Source of the DNA: Nonomuraea thailandensis
GTDB taxonomy: Bacteria > Actinomycetota > Actinomycetes > Streptosporangiales > Streptosporangiaceae
Assembly (NCBI RefSeq): GCF_024172165.1
Contig: NZ_JAMZEB010000002.1
Location: 3,431,501-3,495,500 of the forward strand
DNA length: 64,000 nt
Direction: 5' to 3'
A program made the translations under genes and the position numbers. This document shows, piece after piece, positions 17,315-26,149 of this stretch (position 1 is the first letter of the stretch; every line of letters starts with the position of its first letter). The notes below the pieces were generated by a model. The model made no database searches. It saw nothing but the letters and a program-made list of their open reading frames with translations, and was not told the DNA's origin.

Positions 17315-18238
17315 TCAAGCCGCGGGCCGCAGGTGCTGCCGAGCCCATTCCTCGAAGCTGGTGAGGGAAAGGCCGAGGTCCCTGGCGTACTGCGGGCGGG
17401 CCGGCTGGCCGGCTGTGTTCATCCACTCGTGTGAGGCGCCCATCGCCGGCATTCCGGCGGCGAGTGCCTGCTCCTCGGTCATGTCCGGCGCGGACAGGTG
17501 CGTGCCCAGCGCGCGGGAGAGAACCTCGGCGATCTCCGTCATCGACAGGTAGTCACTCGCCAGCTCCAGCTCGACCCCGTGGAACCGCTCCGGCTCGGCG
17601 ATGGCTGCGGCGGCTGCCCTGCCGATGTCGTCCACCGCGGCGAGGGACAGCCGGGTGTCCGGCTTCACGACGCTCACCAGACCGCCTTCAACGCCCCGCG
17701 GGAACAGGAAGGCCATGGACGGCAGGAAGTTCTCCATGAAGAAGCCCGGCTTGAGGATCGTCCAGCGAGAGAAGCCGGCCGCGCGAACCCGGTCCTGGAT
17801 CGTGCTCTTGGCTCCCAGGCTGGCGTCCAAGGAGCCCCAGCGACCTGCGATCCAGCCAGGAGCCTCGGTGTGCCGACCGGCGCCACTGGTGGACGTGTGT
17901 ACGAACTGCGGCACTCCCGCAGCCTGCGCGCCCTCGATGAGGTTGACGGCCTGGGCCACCTCTCCGTCGAAATCGAAACCTTCGGCGGCCACGGCGGGCA
18001 TCTGAACAGAGAAGACGGCGCGGACACCCTTGGCGGCACGCACCACCGAATCGCGATCGTGGAGATCACCGGTGACCAGATCGGCGCCTAGCGCCTCGAC
18101 GGCCTTGGCTCGCTCGGTGGCGGGGTGACGCACCAGGGCGCGTACGGGAACGCCTGCAGCGAGCAGGGCTCGGGCGGTGGCGCCGCCCTGCCTGCCGGTG
18201 GCGCCGGTGACCAGGACGGGGGCGGAATCTGCAGGCAT
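17315..18238 (-). CDS. NmrA-family NAD(P)-binding oxidoreductase or sensor
   Basis: The 307-residue protein has an N-terminal Rossmann motif VTGATGRQGGATARAL and the NmrA-like layout (FSVQMPAV, FVHTSTSG, FFMENFLPSM). Members of this group act as NADPH-quinone reductases or as redox sensors. The ATG at 18238 is selected over one 18 bases upstream because GAGGAG lies four bases before it. It is divergent from a TetR gene with two palindromes between, so its expression is probably induced when that regulator is released. Confidence 0.88.
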   Translation of the reverse strand: MPADSAPVLVTGATGRQGGATARALLAAGVPVRALVRHPATERAKAVEALGADLVTGDLHDRDSVVRAAKGVRAVFSVQMPAVAAEGFDFDGEVAQAVNLIEGAQAAGVPQFVHTSTSGAGRHTEAPGWIAGRWGSLDASLGAKSTIQDRVRAAGFSRWTILKPGFFMENFLPSMAFLFPRGVEGGLVSVVKPDTRLSLAAVDDIGRAAAAAIAEPERFHGVELELASDYLSMTEIAEVLSRALGTHLSAPDMTEEQALAAGMPAMGASHEWMNTAGQPARPQYARDLGLSLTSFEEWARQHLRPAA

Positions 18239-18256
18239 GGTGCTCCTCAGGGTCAT

Positions 18257-18277
18257 AAACGGCGGGGGCCGCCGTTT
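18257..18277. promoter_or_regulatory. Palindromic operator A (NmrA/TetR intergenic)
   Basis: AAACGGCGG and CCGCCGTTT form a perfect 9-bp inverted repeat around GGG, 19 bases upstream of the NmrA-type start. The core GGCGG-N3-CCGCC recurs in the next palindrome, which supports a common binding protein, most likely the adjacent TetR. Confidence 0.65.
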
Positions 18278-18292
18278 TCTGTGCGATACGAT

Positions 18293-18309
18293 ATGGCGGG
18301 CCCCGCCAT
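18293..18309. promoter_or_regulatory. Palindromic operator B (NmrA/TetR intergenic)
   Basis: ATGGCGG and CCGCCAT form a perfect 7-bp inverted repeat around GCC, 25 bases before the TetR start. It shares the GGCGG-N3-CCGCC core with operator A. Confidence 0.6.
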
Positions 18310-18333
18310 TTAGCAACCCTGGAGATGACACCC

Positions 18334-18900
18334 ATGCCCGACCACCAGCGCGCGGACGCCCGGCGCAACTACGCGCGCATCCTCGCCGTGGCCGAGGAGG
18401 AGGTCGCCGCGTACGGGGCCGGCGCTTCCCTGGAACAGATCGCGCGCATCGCGGGGGTCGGCTCGGCCACCGTGCGCCGCCACTTCCCGACCCGCCGGGC
18501 GCTGCTGGAGGCGGTCTCCCATCAGCGCATCGAGGCCCTGGCCACCCGCGCCCGCGAGCTGACAGGCAAGGACGACAGCCGTGACGCGCTTCTGGAATGG
18601 CTCAGTGACGTAGTCGCCTACTGCGTCGCGGCCCGAGGGCTGGCGGCGGCACTGGCCTACGACGGGGCCGAGCCCGACCCCGTACACGAGAACACCTGCT
18701 CGGCGATGATGACCGAGGCGGGGAACCCCCTGCTGCAGCGCGCCGTGCAGGACGGGGCGGTGGCGGAAGACGTCACCGTCGCCGACCTGATCGCGCTGAT
18801 CGTCGGCATCGTCCTCGCGACGGAGCATCACCCTGACCCGGCGGCCCGCGCGGACCGGCTGTTCCGGCTGGCCGTGGCGGGCCTGAGCCCGCGGGGCTGA
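18334..18900 (+). CDS. TetR-family regulator
   Basis: The 188-residue protein has an N-terminal helix-turn-helix (LEQIARIAGVGSATVRRHFP) and a C-terminal domain typical of regulators that control SDR or NmrA-type oxidoreductases. ATG 18334 is preferred to ATG 18325 because the GGAG sequence is then nine bases away and not touching the start. It is divergent from the NmrA-family gene and probably represses both through the two palindromes. The ligand is unknown. Confidence 0.88.
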   Translation: MPDHQRADARRNYARILAVAEEEVAAYGAGASLEQIARIAGVGSATVRRHFPTRRALLEAVSHQRIEALATRARELTGKDDSRDALLEWLSDVVAYCVAARGLAAALAYDGAEPDPVHENTCSAMMTEAGNPLLQRAVQDGAVAEDVTVADLIALIVGIVLATEHHPDPAARADRLFRLAVAGLSPRG

Positions 18901-19096
18901 CAAGCCCGCTCGAAAGACCCTCCATCGTCCTGCCTGCTTGATACGAACCGTCAGGCGGCGAAGCGGCGGCGGGGAACTCGAGTGGCCGATGGCCTCCTAC
19001 GCTGGCCCACGGCACGGTACCCGATGACTGCCAGAGGCCAACGTGACTGCGGCGACGCTGACGTACGACGCGTACGACCGGGCCCTGAGGGAGATC

Positions 19097-19703
19097 GTTG
19101 TCAAGAGAATCCTCGCCCTCACCGCAGCCGCCTCCCCGGCCGCCGTTTACCCGGCTGCTGCCCACAGCGCCCCGGCCGCCCCGCCGCCGCTGCTGCGCCA
19201 GGCCGTCGGCGACCTGGCCGTGCGGCACGAGGGGACGGCGCCGCTCCCGGCCAAGCGATCAAGAGGCCGGTTCCCTTTAGGGCCCCGTGTCTGAGAGGAC
19301 TCGGGGCTACCCGACACGACGTCGTGGTGTACGCGGCCGGCCAGCTCGACGTCGACGACCTCGTGCTCTGGTAGAGGCCTGGGATTCCGGCGCGTCGGCG
19401 TGGAATGCCGCCAGGCGCGAGGCCTACGCCAACTACCTGGACCGGCCCGAGCGCCTGGTCGCCGTCACCGCCCGCTTCAACCGGCAAAAGGCCGACAAGG
19501 ATCCCGCGCAGTGGCTGCCGATCGAGGCCGTGCGCTGCCGCTACGTCGCCGAGTAGGCGGCCGTCAAGCGGCACTGGCAGCTCATCGCAGACGCCGCAGA
19601 GAAGGCCAAGCTGGTCGAGGTCACGCAAGGCTGCCCGAACGCGCCCCTGGCCCAGCCCTGGCCCTCCCGGATCGGGCCGCCGGCTGTGAAACGCAGGAAG
19701 TAG
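19097..19703 (+). pseudogene. Secreted HNH-type nuclease (DUF1524/GmrSD-like), decayed
   Basis: The N-terminal fragment has a signal-peptide-like run (KRILALTAAASPAAVYPAAA) followed by PPPLLRQAVGDL. After a lost middle section with frame changes near 19270-19380, the C-terminal half reads AWDSGASAWNAARREAYANY, VAVTARFNRQKADKDPAQWL and RYVAE, then meets an in-frame TAG at 19554-19556 where relatives have Trp, and continues AAVKRHWQLIADAAEKAKLV to a natural stop. The His-containing part of the active site is not intact, so it is a dead gene. Confidence 0.7.
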
Positions 19704-19899
19704 CCCCGCTGTGCCCAAGAGGGCCCTGCCGGCGCAGTAGATCAAGCAGCAGCGGCCTCATGAAGACCTCTATGATCATGAGGCCGTCTTCCATCAGGGC
19801 AGGCACGCAGGAGTCACAGGCCGTCCCCCCGAGTGCGTCCACAACCTTGGACGCGCGCATGCTCGGCTCCTCGTCGTTCGCACAACCGGGTCGGCCGTC

Positions 19900-20073
19900 A
19901 TGACGGAGCCGCCGGAAAGCCTCCAGCGGGACGTGCTGCGCCGTCACCCCCTGCCGGACCGAGTCGGCGAGCGGGCCGCGTGCCCGGACGGGGCGGCGCC
20001 GGAGCCGGAGGTGGAGCGAGACTGGCTGGCCCGGGTCGTGGCCGCCCAGCAGGCCCGCCAGAACCACACCTAG
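19900..20073 (+). CDS. Possible small ORF of unknown function
   Basis: A 57-residue frame starts ATG 19900 (MTEPPESLQRDVLRRHPL) and ends DWLARVVAAQQARQNHT. Third positions are mostly G or C and the sequence is acidic/helical, but there is no clear ribosome binding site and no known relative. It could be the tail of a lost gene. The rest of 19704-20117 holds nothing recognisable. Confidence 0.3.
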   Translation: MTEPPESLQRDVLRRHPLPDRVGERAACPDGAAPEPEVERDWLARVVAAQQARQNHT

Positions 20074-20119
20074 CTGGCCGGACCTGCCTGTACGAGGTTC
20101 TCTGCTGCCCGGGATCTGG

Positions 20120-21106
20120 TCAGTTCACCAGGACGATCTTGCCTGGGGCGTGGTGGCGCTCGCTCAGCTCATGGGCGGACGCGGCCTCGGTGAGCGGGAA
20201 CGCCGCCGCGACCGGCACCCGCAACCGGCCTCGCGCGGCGAGCTCGGCCGCGATGCCCAGGCCGTGCACCGCCAGCGGGTCGGCGGCCCCGATGGCGACT
20301 TCTTCGACTTTGGCGGCCTTTGCGGCTTTTGCAGCGGTCTGGTCGGCGGCTGGCGCGCCGTGTGACAGGTGCACGCCGAGCGCCGCCGCGGTGGGGTCGG
20401 GCGTGATGGTGACCACACGCGCCGGGTCGCCGGCGATCGCGACCAGGTCGGGCAGTGACCCTCCCGCGCAGTCGAACACCGCGTCCACCCCGGCCGGCGC
20501 CAGCGCCCTGACCCGCTCGGCCAGCCCCGGCCCGTACGTCGTCGGCTCGGCGCCCAGCGAGCGGAGGAGGCCGTGGCTGCGCTCGCGGGCCGTACCGATG
20601 ACGGTCGCGCCGCGCGCCACGGCGAGCTGCACGGCGACCGTCCCCACCCCGCCGGACGCTCCCTGCACCAGCACGGTGTGCCCGGCGCCGACCGCGAGCC
20701 GGTCGAGCACCCGCGTGGCCGTCTCGGCCGCGCCCGCGGCGCCGCCCGCCTCCTCCCAGCTCCACGCGGCCGGCTTCGGCGCCCAGGCGGTCAGGACCGC
20801 GTGGTCGGCGTTGGCGCCGCGCACGGCCGCCGCGGTCATGCCGAACACCTCGTCGCCCTCGCTGACGCCCGTGACACCCTCGCCGACCTCGTCCACCACG
20901 CCCGCGGCGTCGAACCCGGTCAGGAACGGGAACGTGACGGGCACCACGCCACGCAGCTTCCCTGAGCGGATGTGGGTCTCTCCCACCGACAGTCCGGACG
21001 CCCGCACGGCGACGCGGATCGTCCCCGGCCCGGCGTGCGGCTCCTCGACCTCGGCGACGTGCACCACGCCCGCCGGGCCGTACTCACAGAACTGAACTGC
21101 TCTCAT
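20120..21106 (-). CDS. NADPH:quinone reductase-like zinc-independent alcohol dehydrogenase (MDR family)
   Basis: The 328-residue protein has the GroES-like N-terminal domain (MRAVQFCEYGPAGV, TGFDAAGVVDEVG) and a Rossmann domain with VQGASGGVGTVAVQLA. Zinc-binding cysteines are lacking, as in quinone oxidoreductases of this superfamily. Near residues 257-270 an Ala/Lys-rich AAKAAKAAKVEEV run is unusual and lies on the surface in relatives. It is divergent from a TetR gene 62 bases away and probably responds to reactive electrophiles or quinones under that control. Confidence 0.88.
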   Translation of the reverse strand: MRAVQFCEYGPAGVVHVAEVEEPHAGPGTIRVAVRASGLSVGETHIRSGKLRGVVPVTFPFLTGFDAAGVVDEVGEGVTGVSEGDEVFGMTAAAVRGANADHAVLTAWAPKPAAWSWEEAGGAAGAAETATRVLDRLAVGAGHTVLVQGASGGVGTVAVQLAVARGATVIGTARERSHGLLRSLGAEPTTYGPGLAERVRALAPAGVDAVFDCAGGSLPDLVAIAGDPARVVTITPDPTAAALGVHLSHGAPAADQTAAKAAKAAKVEEVAIGAADPLAVHGLGIAAELAARGRLRVPVAAAFPLTEAASAHELSERHHAPGKIVLVN

Positions 21107-21119
21107 GCGACGGGACCGT

Positions 21120-21139
21120 AACGGAACACCCCGTCCGTT
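21120..21139. promoter_or_regulatory. Candidate operator between reductase and TetR genes
   Basis: AACGGA and TCCGTT form a 6-bp inverted repeat with an 8-base spacer midway between the divergent starts. The position suits control of both genes by the TetR protein. Confidence 0.4.
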
Positions 21140-21168
21140 TGACTAAAGTGAGAGCGGTGAGGGCCGAA

Positions 21169-21768
21169 GTGAGTGGGAAGTCCCGTTCGGACGCTCGCGA
21201 CAACCGGGCGCGCATCCTCGCGGTCGCCCGCGTGGCGTTCGCCGCCGAGGGCCTCGACGTGCCGATCAGGGAGATCGCCCGGCGGGCGCAGGTCGGCCCG
21301 GCCACCGTCTACCGGCACTTCCCGGCCAAGGAGGCGCTGCTCGCGGAGGTGTTCGCCGAGCCGATGGCCCTGTGCTCGACAGTCGTCGAGGAGGGGCTGA
21401 AGGAGGCCGACCCGTGGCGCGGGTTCTGCCTGGTGGTCGAGAAGCTCATGGAGGTGCACGCCCTCGATCGGGGCCTGTCCCGCGCGTTCATCTCGCGACT
21501 GCCGTACCTCGCCGCGGAGCGCGACCGGGCGATCCGGCTGGTGCTCCTGCTCGTGCGGCGGGCGAAGGAGGCGGGTGAGCTGCGGCCGGACTTCGTCATG
21601 GAGGACTTCGTGCTGGCGATGATGGCCAACGAGGGCATCCGTGCCGAGTCGCCTGAGGCGCGGGTGGCGGCGTCGCGCCGGTTCGCCGCCCTGATGATCC
21701 AGTCGTTCCGGGCGAACCCGGTCCGCGAGCCGCTGCCGCCGGCCGCCCGGCTGGCGCCCGTCCGGTAA
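21169..21768 (+). CDS. TetR-family regulator
   Basis: The 199-residue protein has the helix-turn-helix IREIARRAQVGPATVYRHFP and the C-terminal domain seen in regulators of SDR/MDR oxidoreductases. Three GTG codons (21148, 21157, 21169) could start it; 21169 gives MSGKSRSDARDNRARIL, which matches the usual N-terminus, with GAGGG upstream. It is divergent from the quinone reductase-like gene. Its stop is followed by a decayed integrase on the other strand. Confidence 0.88.
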   Translation: MSGKSRSDARDNRARILAVARVAFAAEGLDVPIREIARRAQVGPATVYRHFPAKEALLAEVFAEPMALCSTVVEEGLKEADPWRGFCLVVEKLMEVHALDRGLSRAFISRLPYLAAERDRAIRLVLLLVRRAKEAGELRPDFVMEDFVLAMMANEGIRAESPEARVAASRRFAALMIQSFRANPVREPLPPAARLAPVR

Positions 21769-21799
21769 CGGCGGCCTGCGAGGGCGTGCTGTGAGGGCG

Positions 21800-22378
21800 G
21801 CCGGTCAGTGGCGGTGGCCCAGTGCACGTATTCGATGGCGCCGCCCTTGGAGCGGACGCGGGCGCGGCGGTACTCAAGGTCGAGGTCTTCGACGTCGAGG
21901 GACAGGATCTCTCTTCTGCGCGCGCCGCTGTTTCGCAGAGCATTCGCCACAGGACTTGTTCGCGCGGTACGTGCTGGTTGTCAGTGAGCAGCGCATCCAG
22001 ACGGGTGGCGGGGATGGCGCGGTCGTCGCGGCGTGCGGTGATGCGCCGGGTCAGGCGGCGGGCGGGGTTGGTTGCCAGCAGGTCCTGGCGCTGGGCCCAG
22101 CTGGGGAAGGAAATCAGGGCGGACAGGTGCCGGTTCCAGGTGGCCGCCGCAGCGGTGTCCCAGGTGGCCATGACGGTGGCGTAGTGGTCGGGCTCGAGGT
22201 CGGCGACCGGGTGGTGCGGGCCGGCGACGGTGGTCAGGCGGGCCAGGGTACGGGCGTAGCTGGTTCGGGTGGTGGCGCTCCGCAGGGAGGCGAGGAAACG
22301 CTCGACGGCGTCGCCCACGGTGGAGCGGTCGCCGGAGGGTTCTTCGGGCCCGGGCGCGCTGGGGGCGGCGGCCGGCAT
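21800..22378 (-). pseudogene. Tyrosine recombinase (integrase), frameshifted and truncated
   Basis: From ATG 22378, with GGAGG seven bases upstream, the frame encodes a SAM-like core-binding domain (VERFLASLRSATTRTSYART, YATVMATWDTAAAATWNRHL) and the start of the catalytic domain (VLWRMLCETAARAEE). Two extra bases in a GAGAGA run (plus-strand TCTCTCTT at 21908-21915) then break the frame; the shifted frame continues EILSLDVEDLDLEYRRARVR and KGGAIEYVHW. The sequence is lost near 21800, before the HxxR and Tyr motifs. It cannot recombine. Confidence 0.75.
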
Positions 22379-22670
22379 GACGCACCTCCCCAAGGTGATG
22401 TGACACATGACACTACCGAGTCGGACTCTTGGGGCGGAGTAATGAGCTGGGCATATGCAGGCCGGCCGCGCCATGTGTGACAGGCAATGAAAATTCCCTC
22501 TCGCAGGACAGTGCCGGTGCACGACCCGCATGCGGCACACCGCCTGGGACATGGCGGCCGTAAGCGCTCACGGTCATGGCGGCTTCTGCGCATTGGCATG
22601 GCAACGCGCTCGCGTGCGGGAGACCATCGGGAAATACTCCGCCCCCACCTCCGGTGAAGGAGATCTTCGC

Positions 22671-22733
22671 ATGGTCGACGGGGCCGATTGGATCGCCGAC
22701 CGTTACCAACGCCTTCACGGCTGGGGTTTCTGA
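22671..22733 (+). CDS. Possible 20-residue peptide ORF
   Basis: MVDGADWIADRYQRLHGWGF is preceded by AAGGAG eight bases upstream of its ATG. It is aromatic-rich, lies 94 bases before the LacI gene and has no known match. It could be a leader peptide or a chance ORF. No modifying enzyme is nearby. Confidence 0.25.
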   Translation: MVDGADWIADRYQRLHGWGF

Positions 22734-22827
22734 GCACGCGAACGAAGAGTCTCGTGCAGCGAGAGCACCTCGGTGCGTGCCGGCTCGCGGGCGTGGCCGT
22801 GGCGGGCTGGACCTTAGGCTGGTGCGC

Positions 22828-23874
22828 ATGAGCCGTACCAGCGATCGGTCCTTGCCGACCAGCAAGGACGTCGCCGCTTTGGCAGGCGTCTCACAGAGCA
22901 CGGTCTCTTATGTGCTCAGCGGGAAACGTTCGATCTCGGCCGAGACCAAGCGGCGGGTCGAGGCGGCGATCGCGCAGCTGACCTACCAGCCGAACGCTGG
23001 AGCCCGGGCGCTTCGCGGGCGGCGGACGAACGTCATCGCCCTGGTGGCCCGGCTCTCGCAGGCGACCGACGTGACGGACACGATCCCGTACATCGACACG
23101 GTGGTCGAGCAGGCGCGCGAGCGCGACTTCGACGTCGTTCTGGTGACGGCGGGGCAGGGGCCCGATGAGCTGATCCGTTTGGCCAAACGCTCGATCTGCG
23201 ACGGCATCGTGCTGATGGACATCCGTGCCCAGGACGCCAGGGTCGCCACGGCGGCCGGCCTCGGGCTGCCGGTGGTGCTCATCGGAACGCCGGATGACGG
23301 CCACGGCTTGCACGCGGTCGACATCGACGCGCGGCGCGCGGGCGAACTGCTCGCGGCCGAGCTCGCCGAGACGGGGCATCGGCACCTCGTCGTGGTCGGC
23401 GAGGCGCCCGAGGTCCGGCGGGCGGGCTTCCCCTTCATCGGCGAGTTCCACGATGGGGCGGTGGGCGTCGCGAGCGCGCGTGGCCTGGATCTGCGGGTGG
23501 TCCATCCGCCGCGCCCGGGGTGGGAGGGCCTCAAGGAGATGGCGGAGGCGCTGTTCGGGCAGGCCGGCGACCGGCTCGGGGTGATCGCCCGGACGCCGCA
23601 GGCGATCGGCTGGGTCCTGCAGCTCGCCGTGCTGCGCGGGCTGCTCCCCGGGCGGGACATCTCGCTGGTGGGGCAGTGCACCGACGAGGCGGCGCTCCGC
23701 TACGGCGTGCCCGTCACCAACGTGTCTCCCGAACCACGCCGGACGGTCCGGCTGGCGATGTCCCTCCTGTTCGACCAGCTCGATGGGGTCCCGGTGACGG
23801 GCACGACCCGCCACGTCCTCCAGCCGCCCAGCCTGACCCGGCGGGCCAGCACGGCGGTGTTCGGCGCAGGGTAG
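22828..23874 (+). CDS. LacI-family regulator of the downstream glycosidase
   Basis: The 348-residue protein has the N-terminal LacI helix-turn-helix (SKDVAALAGVSQSTVSYVLS), hinge (YQPNAGARALR) and a periplasmic-binding-protein-like sugar domain (VVLIGTPDDG, VDIDARRAGELLAAEL). The ATG at 22828 gives the standard start. It ends 91 bases before a predicted six-hairpin glycosidase, and a 20-bp palindrome lies between, so it is probably a sugar-responsive repressor of that gene. The effector is unknown. Confidence 0.92.
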   Translation: MSRTSDRSLPTSKDVAALAGVSQSTVSYVLSGKRSISAETKRRVEAAIAQLTYQPNAGARALRGRRTNVIALVARLSQATDVTDTIPYIDTVVEQARERDFDVVLVTAGQGPDELIRLAKRSICDGIVLMDIRAQDARVATAAGLGLPVVLIGTPDDGHGLHAVDIDARRAGELLAAELAETGHRHLVVVGEAPEVRRAGFPFIGEFHDGAVGVASARGLDLRVVHPPRPGWEGLKEMAEALFGQAGDRLGVIARTPQAIGWVLQLAVLRGLLPGRDISLVGQCTDEAALRYGVPVTNVSPEPRRTVRLAMSLLFDQLDGVPVTGTTRHVLQPPSLTRRASTAVFGAG

Positions 23875-23924
23875 CCCTGGCCGGCCTCCGATCGCCCGAT
23901 CGTGGTGACGTGAGATAGGGTCCG

Positions 23925-23944
23925 TCGTCGATACGAATCGACGA
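23925..23944. promoter_or_regulatory. LacI operator candidate
   Basis: TCGTCGAT and ATCGACGA form a perfect 8-bp inverted repeat around ACGA. It lies just downstream of a possible -10 hexamer (TAGGGT at 23917-23922) and 21 bases before the glycosidase GTG, a classical roadblock position for a LacI repressor. Confidence 0.7.
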
Positions 23945-23965
23945 TGGGTGCGGGTGGGAGACGAC

Positions 23966-25951
23966 GTGGCGAAGAGATTCGCGTTCGGCGGAGGCCATGT
24001 GATGCTGGGCGCCGACGGCGGGCCGGTGGCGTTCGCGCATCCCCGCGATCCCGGCCGCTCGTATCTCCTGGATGCGGCGTCGCAGGGCTGGCATGGGCCG
24101 GACCATCGGTGGGGCAGCGGTTTCGTCATCACGCCGGAGGGGTCCGGACGCTGGCAGGCGGCGGCCGACGTCGCCTGGCGGCCCGGCGGCGTGACTACCC
24201 GGCATCGGCCGCGCCCGGGCCTGGAGCTGGTGCTCGACGGGCGCGTCACCGCCGAGCACTTCGTCGAGACCTACACCTGGACCAACACCAGCGCACGGCC
24301 GGTGCAGGTCACGGGGCTGGCGGTCAGTGTGCCGGTGCGCGACGTCTACGACGGGGCCGCGTCGGCGCTGGCCCGTAGTTGCCATGCGCATGTCTTCACC
24401 GCGGGTGCCTGGTCGTGGATCCTGGCCGAGCCGATGTCCGGCACGCCGCCACTGCTCGGGGTGATCGTGCGGGAGGGGGAGCTGTGGGCGTACTCGATCG
24501 AGTCCCGCAACCGCAACACCTCCTCCGACAGCCGGGGCCACCTGCTGGTGCATGCCACCGATCACGCCCGCAACCCGGACGCCTTCGGCGGGCAGCCGAT
24601 TCTGGAGCTGGCGCCCGGCCAGAGCCACACGTTGTCCTGGGAGGTGGGCTGGTACGACAGCCGCGAAGCCTTCCTGCAGGCTACCGACGCTCCGGCGGCG
24701 TTGCCGGTGCTGACGGCGCCGCTCGGCACCGCCCTGCACCTGGGCCTGGCCGCCGGGGTGACGATCCTGCCAGGCGAGGGGGTCGCCGGCGGCACCGTCA
24801 CTGGTGGCCGGCACGGCGTCAGGCATGTCGATCTCGAGCGCGACGACCGCCGGAGCCGCACGGCGGTCGCCTTCCTGGCGCCGGTTCGCCGGCTCGTCGA
24901 GGCGCGGGTGGAGCGCATCCTCGCCGAGCACCGGCCGGCCGAGCGGCCGGAGCCGGAACGCTACGCGTTCGTCCCGGTCGATACGCGCACCGGGCTGCGC
25001 CAGAGCGAGAACGGCTGGCCCGACTGGAGCGACGGCGCCGAGCGGATCGGGATGCCCGTGCTGCTGCAGCAGGCCCGGCTGCGTGGCTGGGGCGATCAGC
25101 GGGCCGTCGATGACGCCCTGCGGGGTTTTGCGCGCTTCGCCCGCGAGCGGCTCATCCAGCCGGACGGTGCCGTCCGGCGCAGCAGCAGCCCCGGCGCCGA
25201 GCCGCTGCGGCTGTACAACACGCCGTGGCTGGCGCACTTCTTCCTCGACCAGTTCCACCTGTACGGCGATGCCGGCGACCTGGACCTGGCGGCCTGGCTG
25301 CTGGAGGCCGGCTACGCCCTGGGCGCCTCCGAGCACCTGTCGATCGGCCAGGCCGAGGCCGTCGAGGCGGTCTCGCGCACGCTGGAGGGCCAGGGCCGCA
25401 AGGAGCGGGCCTGCTCGTTGCGCAAGGCGCTGATCGAGCACGCCGACCGTTTCGTGGACCTGGGCACCGATCTGCCGGCGCACGAGGTCGCCTACGAACA
25501 ATCCATGGTCGCGCCGCTGGTGAGCCTGCTGGCCACGGCGTACTCCCTGCAGGGCGAGGAGCGTTTCCTGACCGCGGCGCGCACCGCGCTGGGCTGGCTG
25601 CGCGCCTTCGGCGGACCGCAGCCGCACGTCAGGACCCGCGACATCGCCATCCGCCACTGGGACGGCTACTGGTTCGGCATCGACCGGCAGTGGGGCGACA
25701 CCTTCCCGCACTACTGGAGTGTGCTGACCGCGATGGCGCTACGCCGGCTGCCGGAGCCCCTCAAGACCGAAGAGAACCAGCGGACCGCAGAGGCGATCTT
25801 CGCGGCCAACCTGGTCGACTTCACCCCCGACGGCGGCGCGACCTGCACCTTCGTCATGCCGAGCTGCGTCGACGGCCGGCCGGCCCACCGCGCCGATCCC
25901 CTGGCCAACGACCAGGACTGGGCGCTGGCCCTGCTGCTGCGAGCCACCTGA
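23966..25951 (+). CDS. Predicted six-hairpin glycosidase-like enzyme
   Basis: The 661-residue protein has no signal peptide and so should act in the cytoplasm. An N-terminal beta-sandwich (about residues 1-280, with VETYTWTNTSARPVQVTGLA) is followed by an alpha-helical domain whose repeated helices and motifs (YNTPWLAHFFLDQFHLYG, IRHWDGYWFGIDRQWGD, THYWS-like FPHYWSVLTA) fit an (alpha/alpha)6 toroid. GTG 23966 is chosen because GGGAG lies five bases before it. I cannot assign a GH family or catalytic residues. The LacI gene and operator upstream indicate sugar-induced expression of a cytoplasmic oligosaccharide-degrading enzyme. Confidence 0.7.
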   Translation: MAKRFAFGGGHVMLGADGGPVAFAHPRDPGRSYLLDAASQGWHGPDHRWGSGFVITPEGSGRWQAAADVAWRPGGVTTRHRPRPGLELVLDGRVTAEHFVETYTWTNTSARPVQVTGLAVSVPVRDVYDGAASALARSCHAHVFTAGAWSWILAEPMSGTPPLLGVIVREGELWAYSIESRNRNTSSDSRGHLLVHATDHARNPDAFGGQPILELAPGQSHTLSWEVGWYDSREAFLQATDAPAALPVLTAPLGTALHLGLAAGVTILPGEGVAGGTVTGGRHGVRHVDLERDDRRSRTAVAFLAPVRRLVEARVERILAEHRPAERPEPERYAFVPVDTRTGLRQSENGWPDWSDGAERIGMPVLLQQARLRGWGDQRAVDDALRGFARFARERLIQPDGAVRRSSSPGAEPLRLYNTPWLAHFFLDQFHLYGDAGDLDLAAWLLEAGYALGASEHLSIGQAEAVEAVSRTLEGQGRKERACSLRKALIEHADRFVDLGTDLPAHEVAYEQSMVAPLVSLLATAYSLQGEERFLTAARTALGWLRAFGGPQPHVRTRDIAIRHWDGYWFGIDRQWGDTFPHYWSVLTAMALRRLPEPLKTEENQRTAEAIFAANLVDFTPDGGATCTFVMPSCVDGRPAHRADPLANDQDWALALLLRAT

Positions 25952-25978
25952 CCCCGGGCGCGAACGGGGTCAGGTGGC
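25943..25978 (+). terminator. Strong hairpin terminator
   Basis: GCCACCTGACCCCG and CGGGGTCAGGTGGC are perfect 14-base complementary arms around an 8-base loop. The stem includes the glycosidase stop codon. There is no T-run, as is usual in actinomycetes. Confidence 0.8.
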
Positions 25979-25990
25979 CCATCCGCCCGC

Positions 25991-26112
25991 TCAGAGCACG
26001 AGGCCGCCGTTGACGCCGAGCACCTGGCCGATGACGAAGCCGGCGGCCTCGGAGCACAGGTAGGCGCATGCGGCGGCGATCTCTTCGGCGGTGCCGACCC
26101 GGCCTGGAAGGT
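25991..26112 (-). pseudogene. SDR oxidoreductase, C-terminal scrap
   Basis: The last 40 codons of a FabG-like SDR are visible (GTAEEIAAACAYLCSEAAGF, VIGQVLGVNGG). The catalytic and cofactor domains are gone; upstream sequence belongs to a different, plus-strand ORF. Confidence 0.75.
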
Positions 26113-26149
26113 GCCGGTCAGGTTGACTGCCAGCAGGGCTACATCCAGC

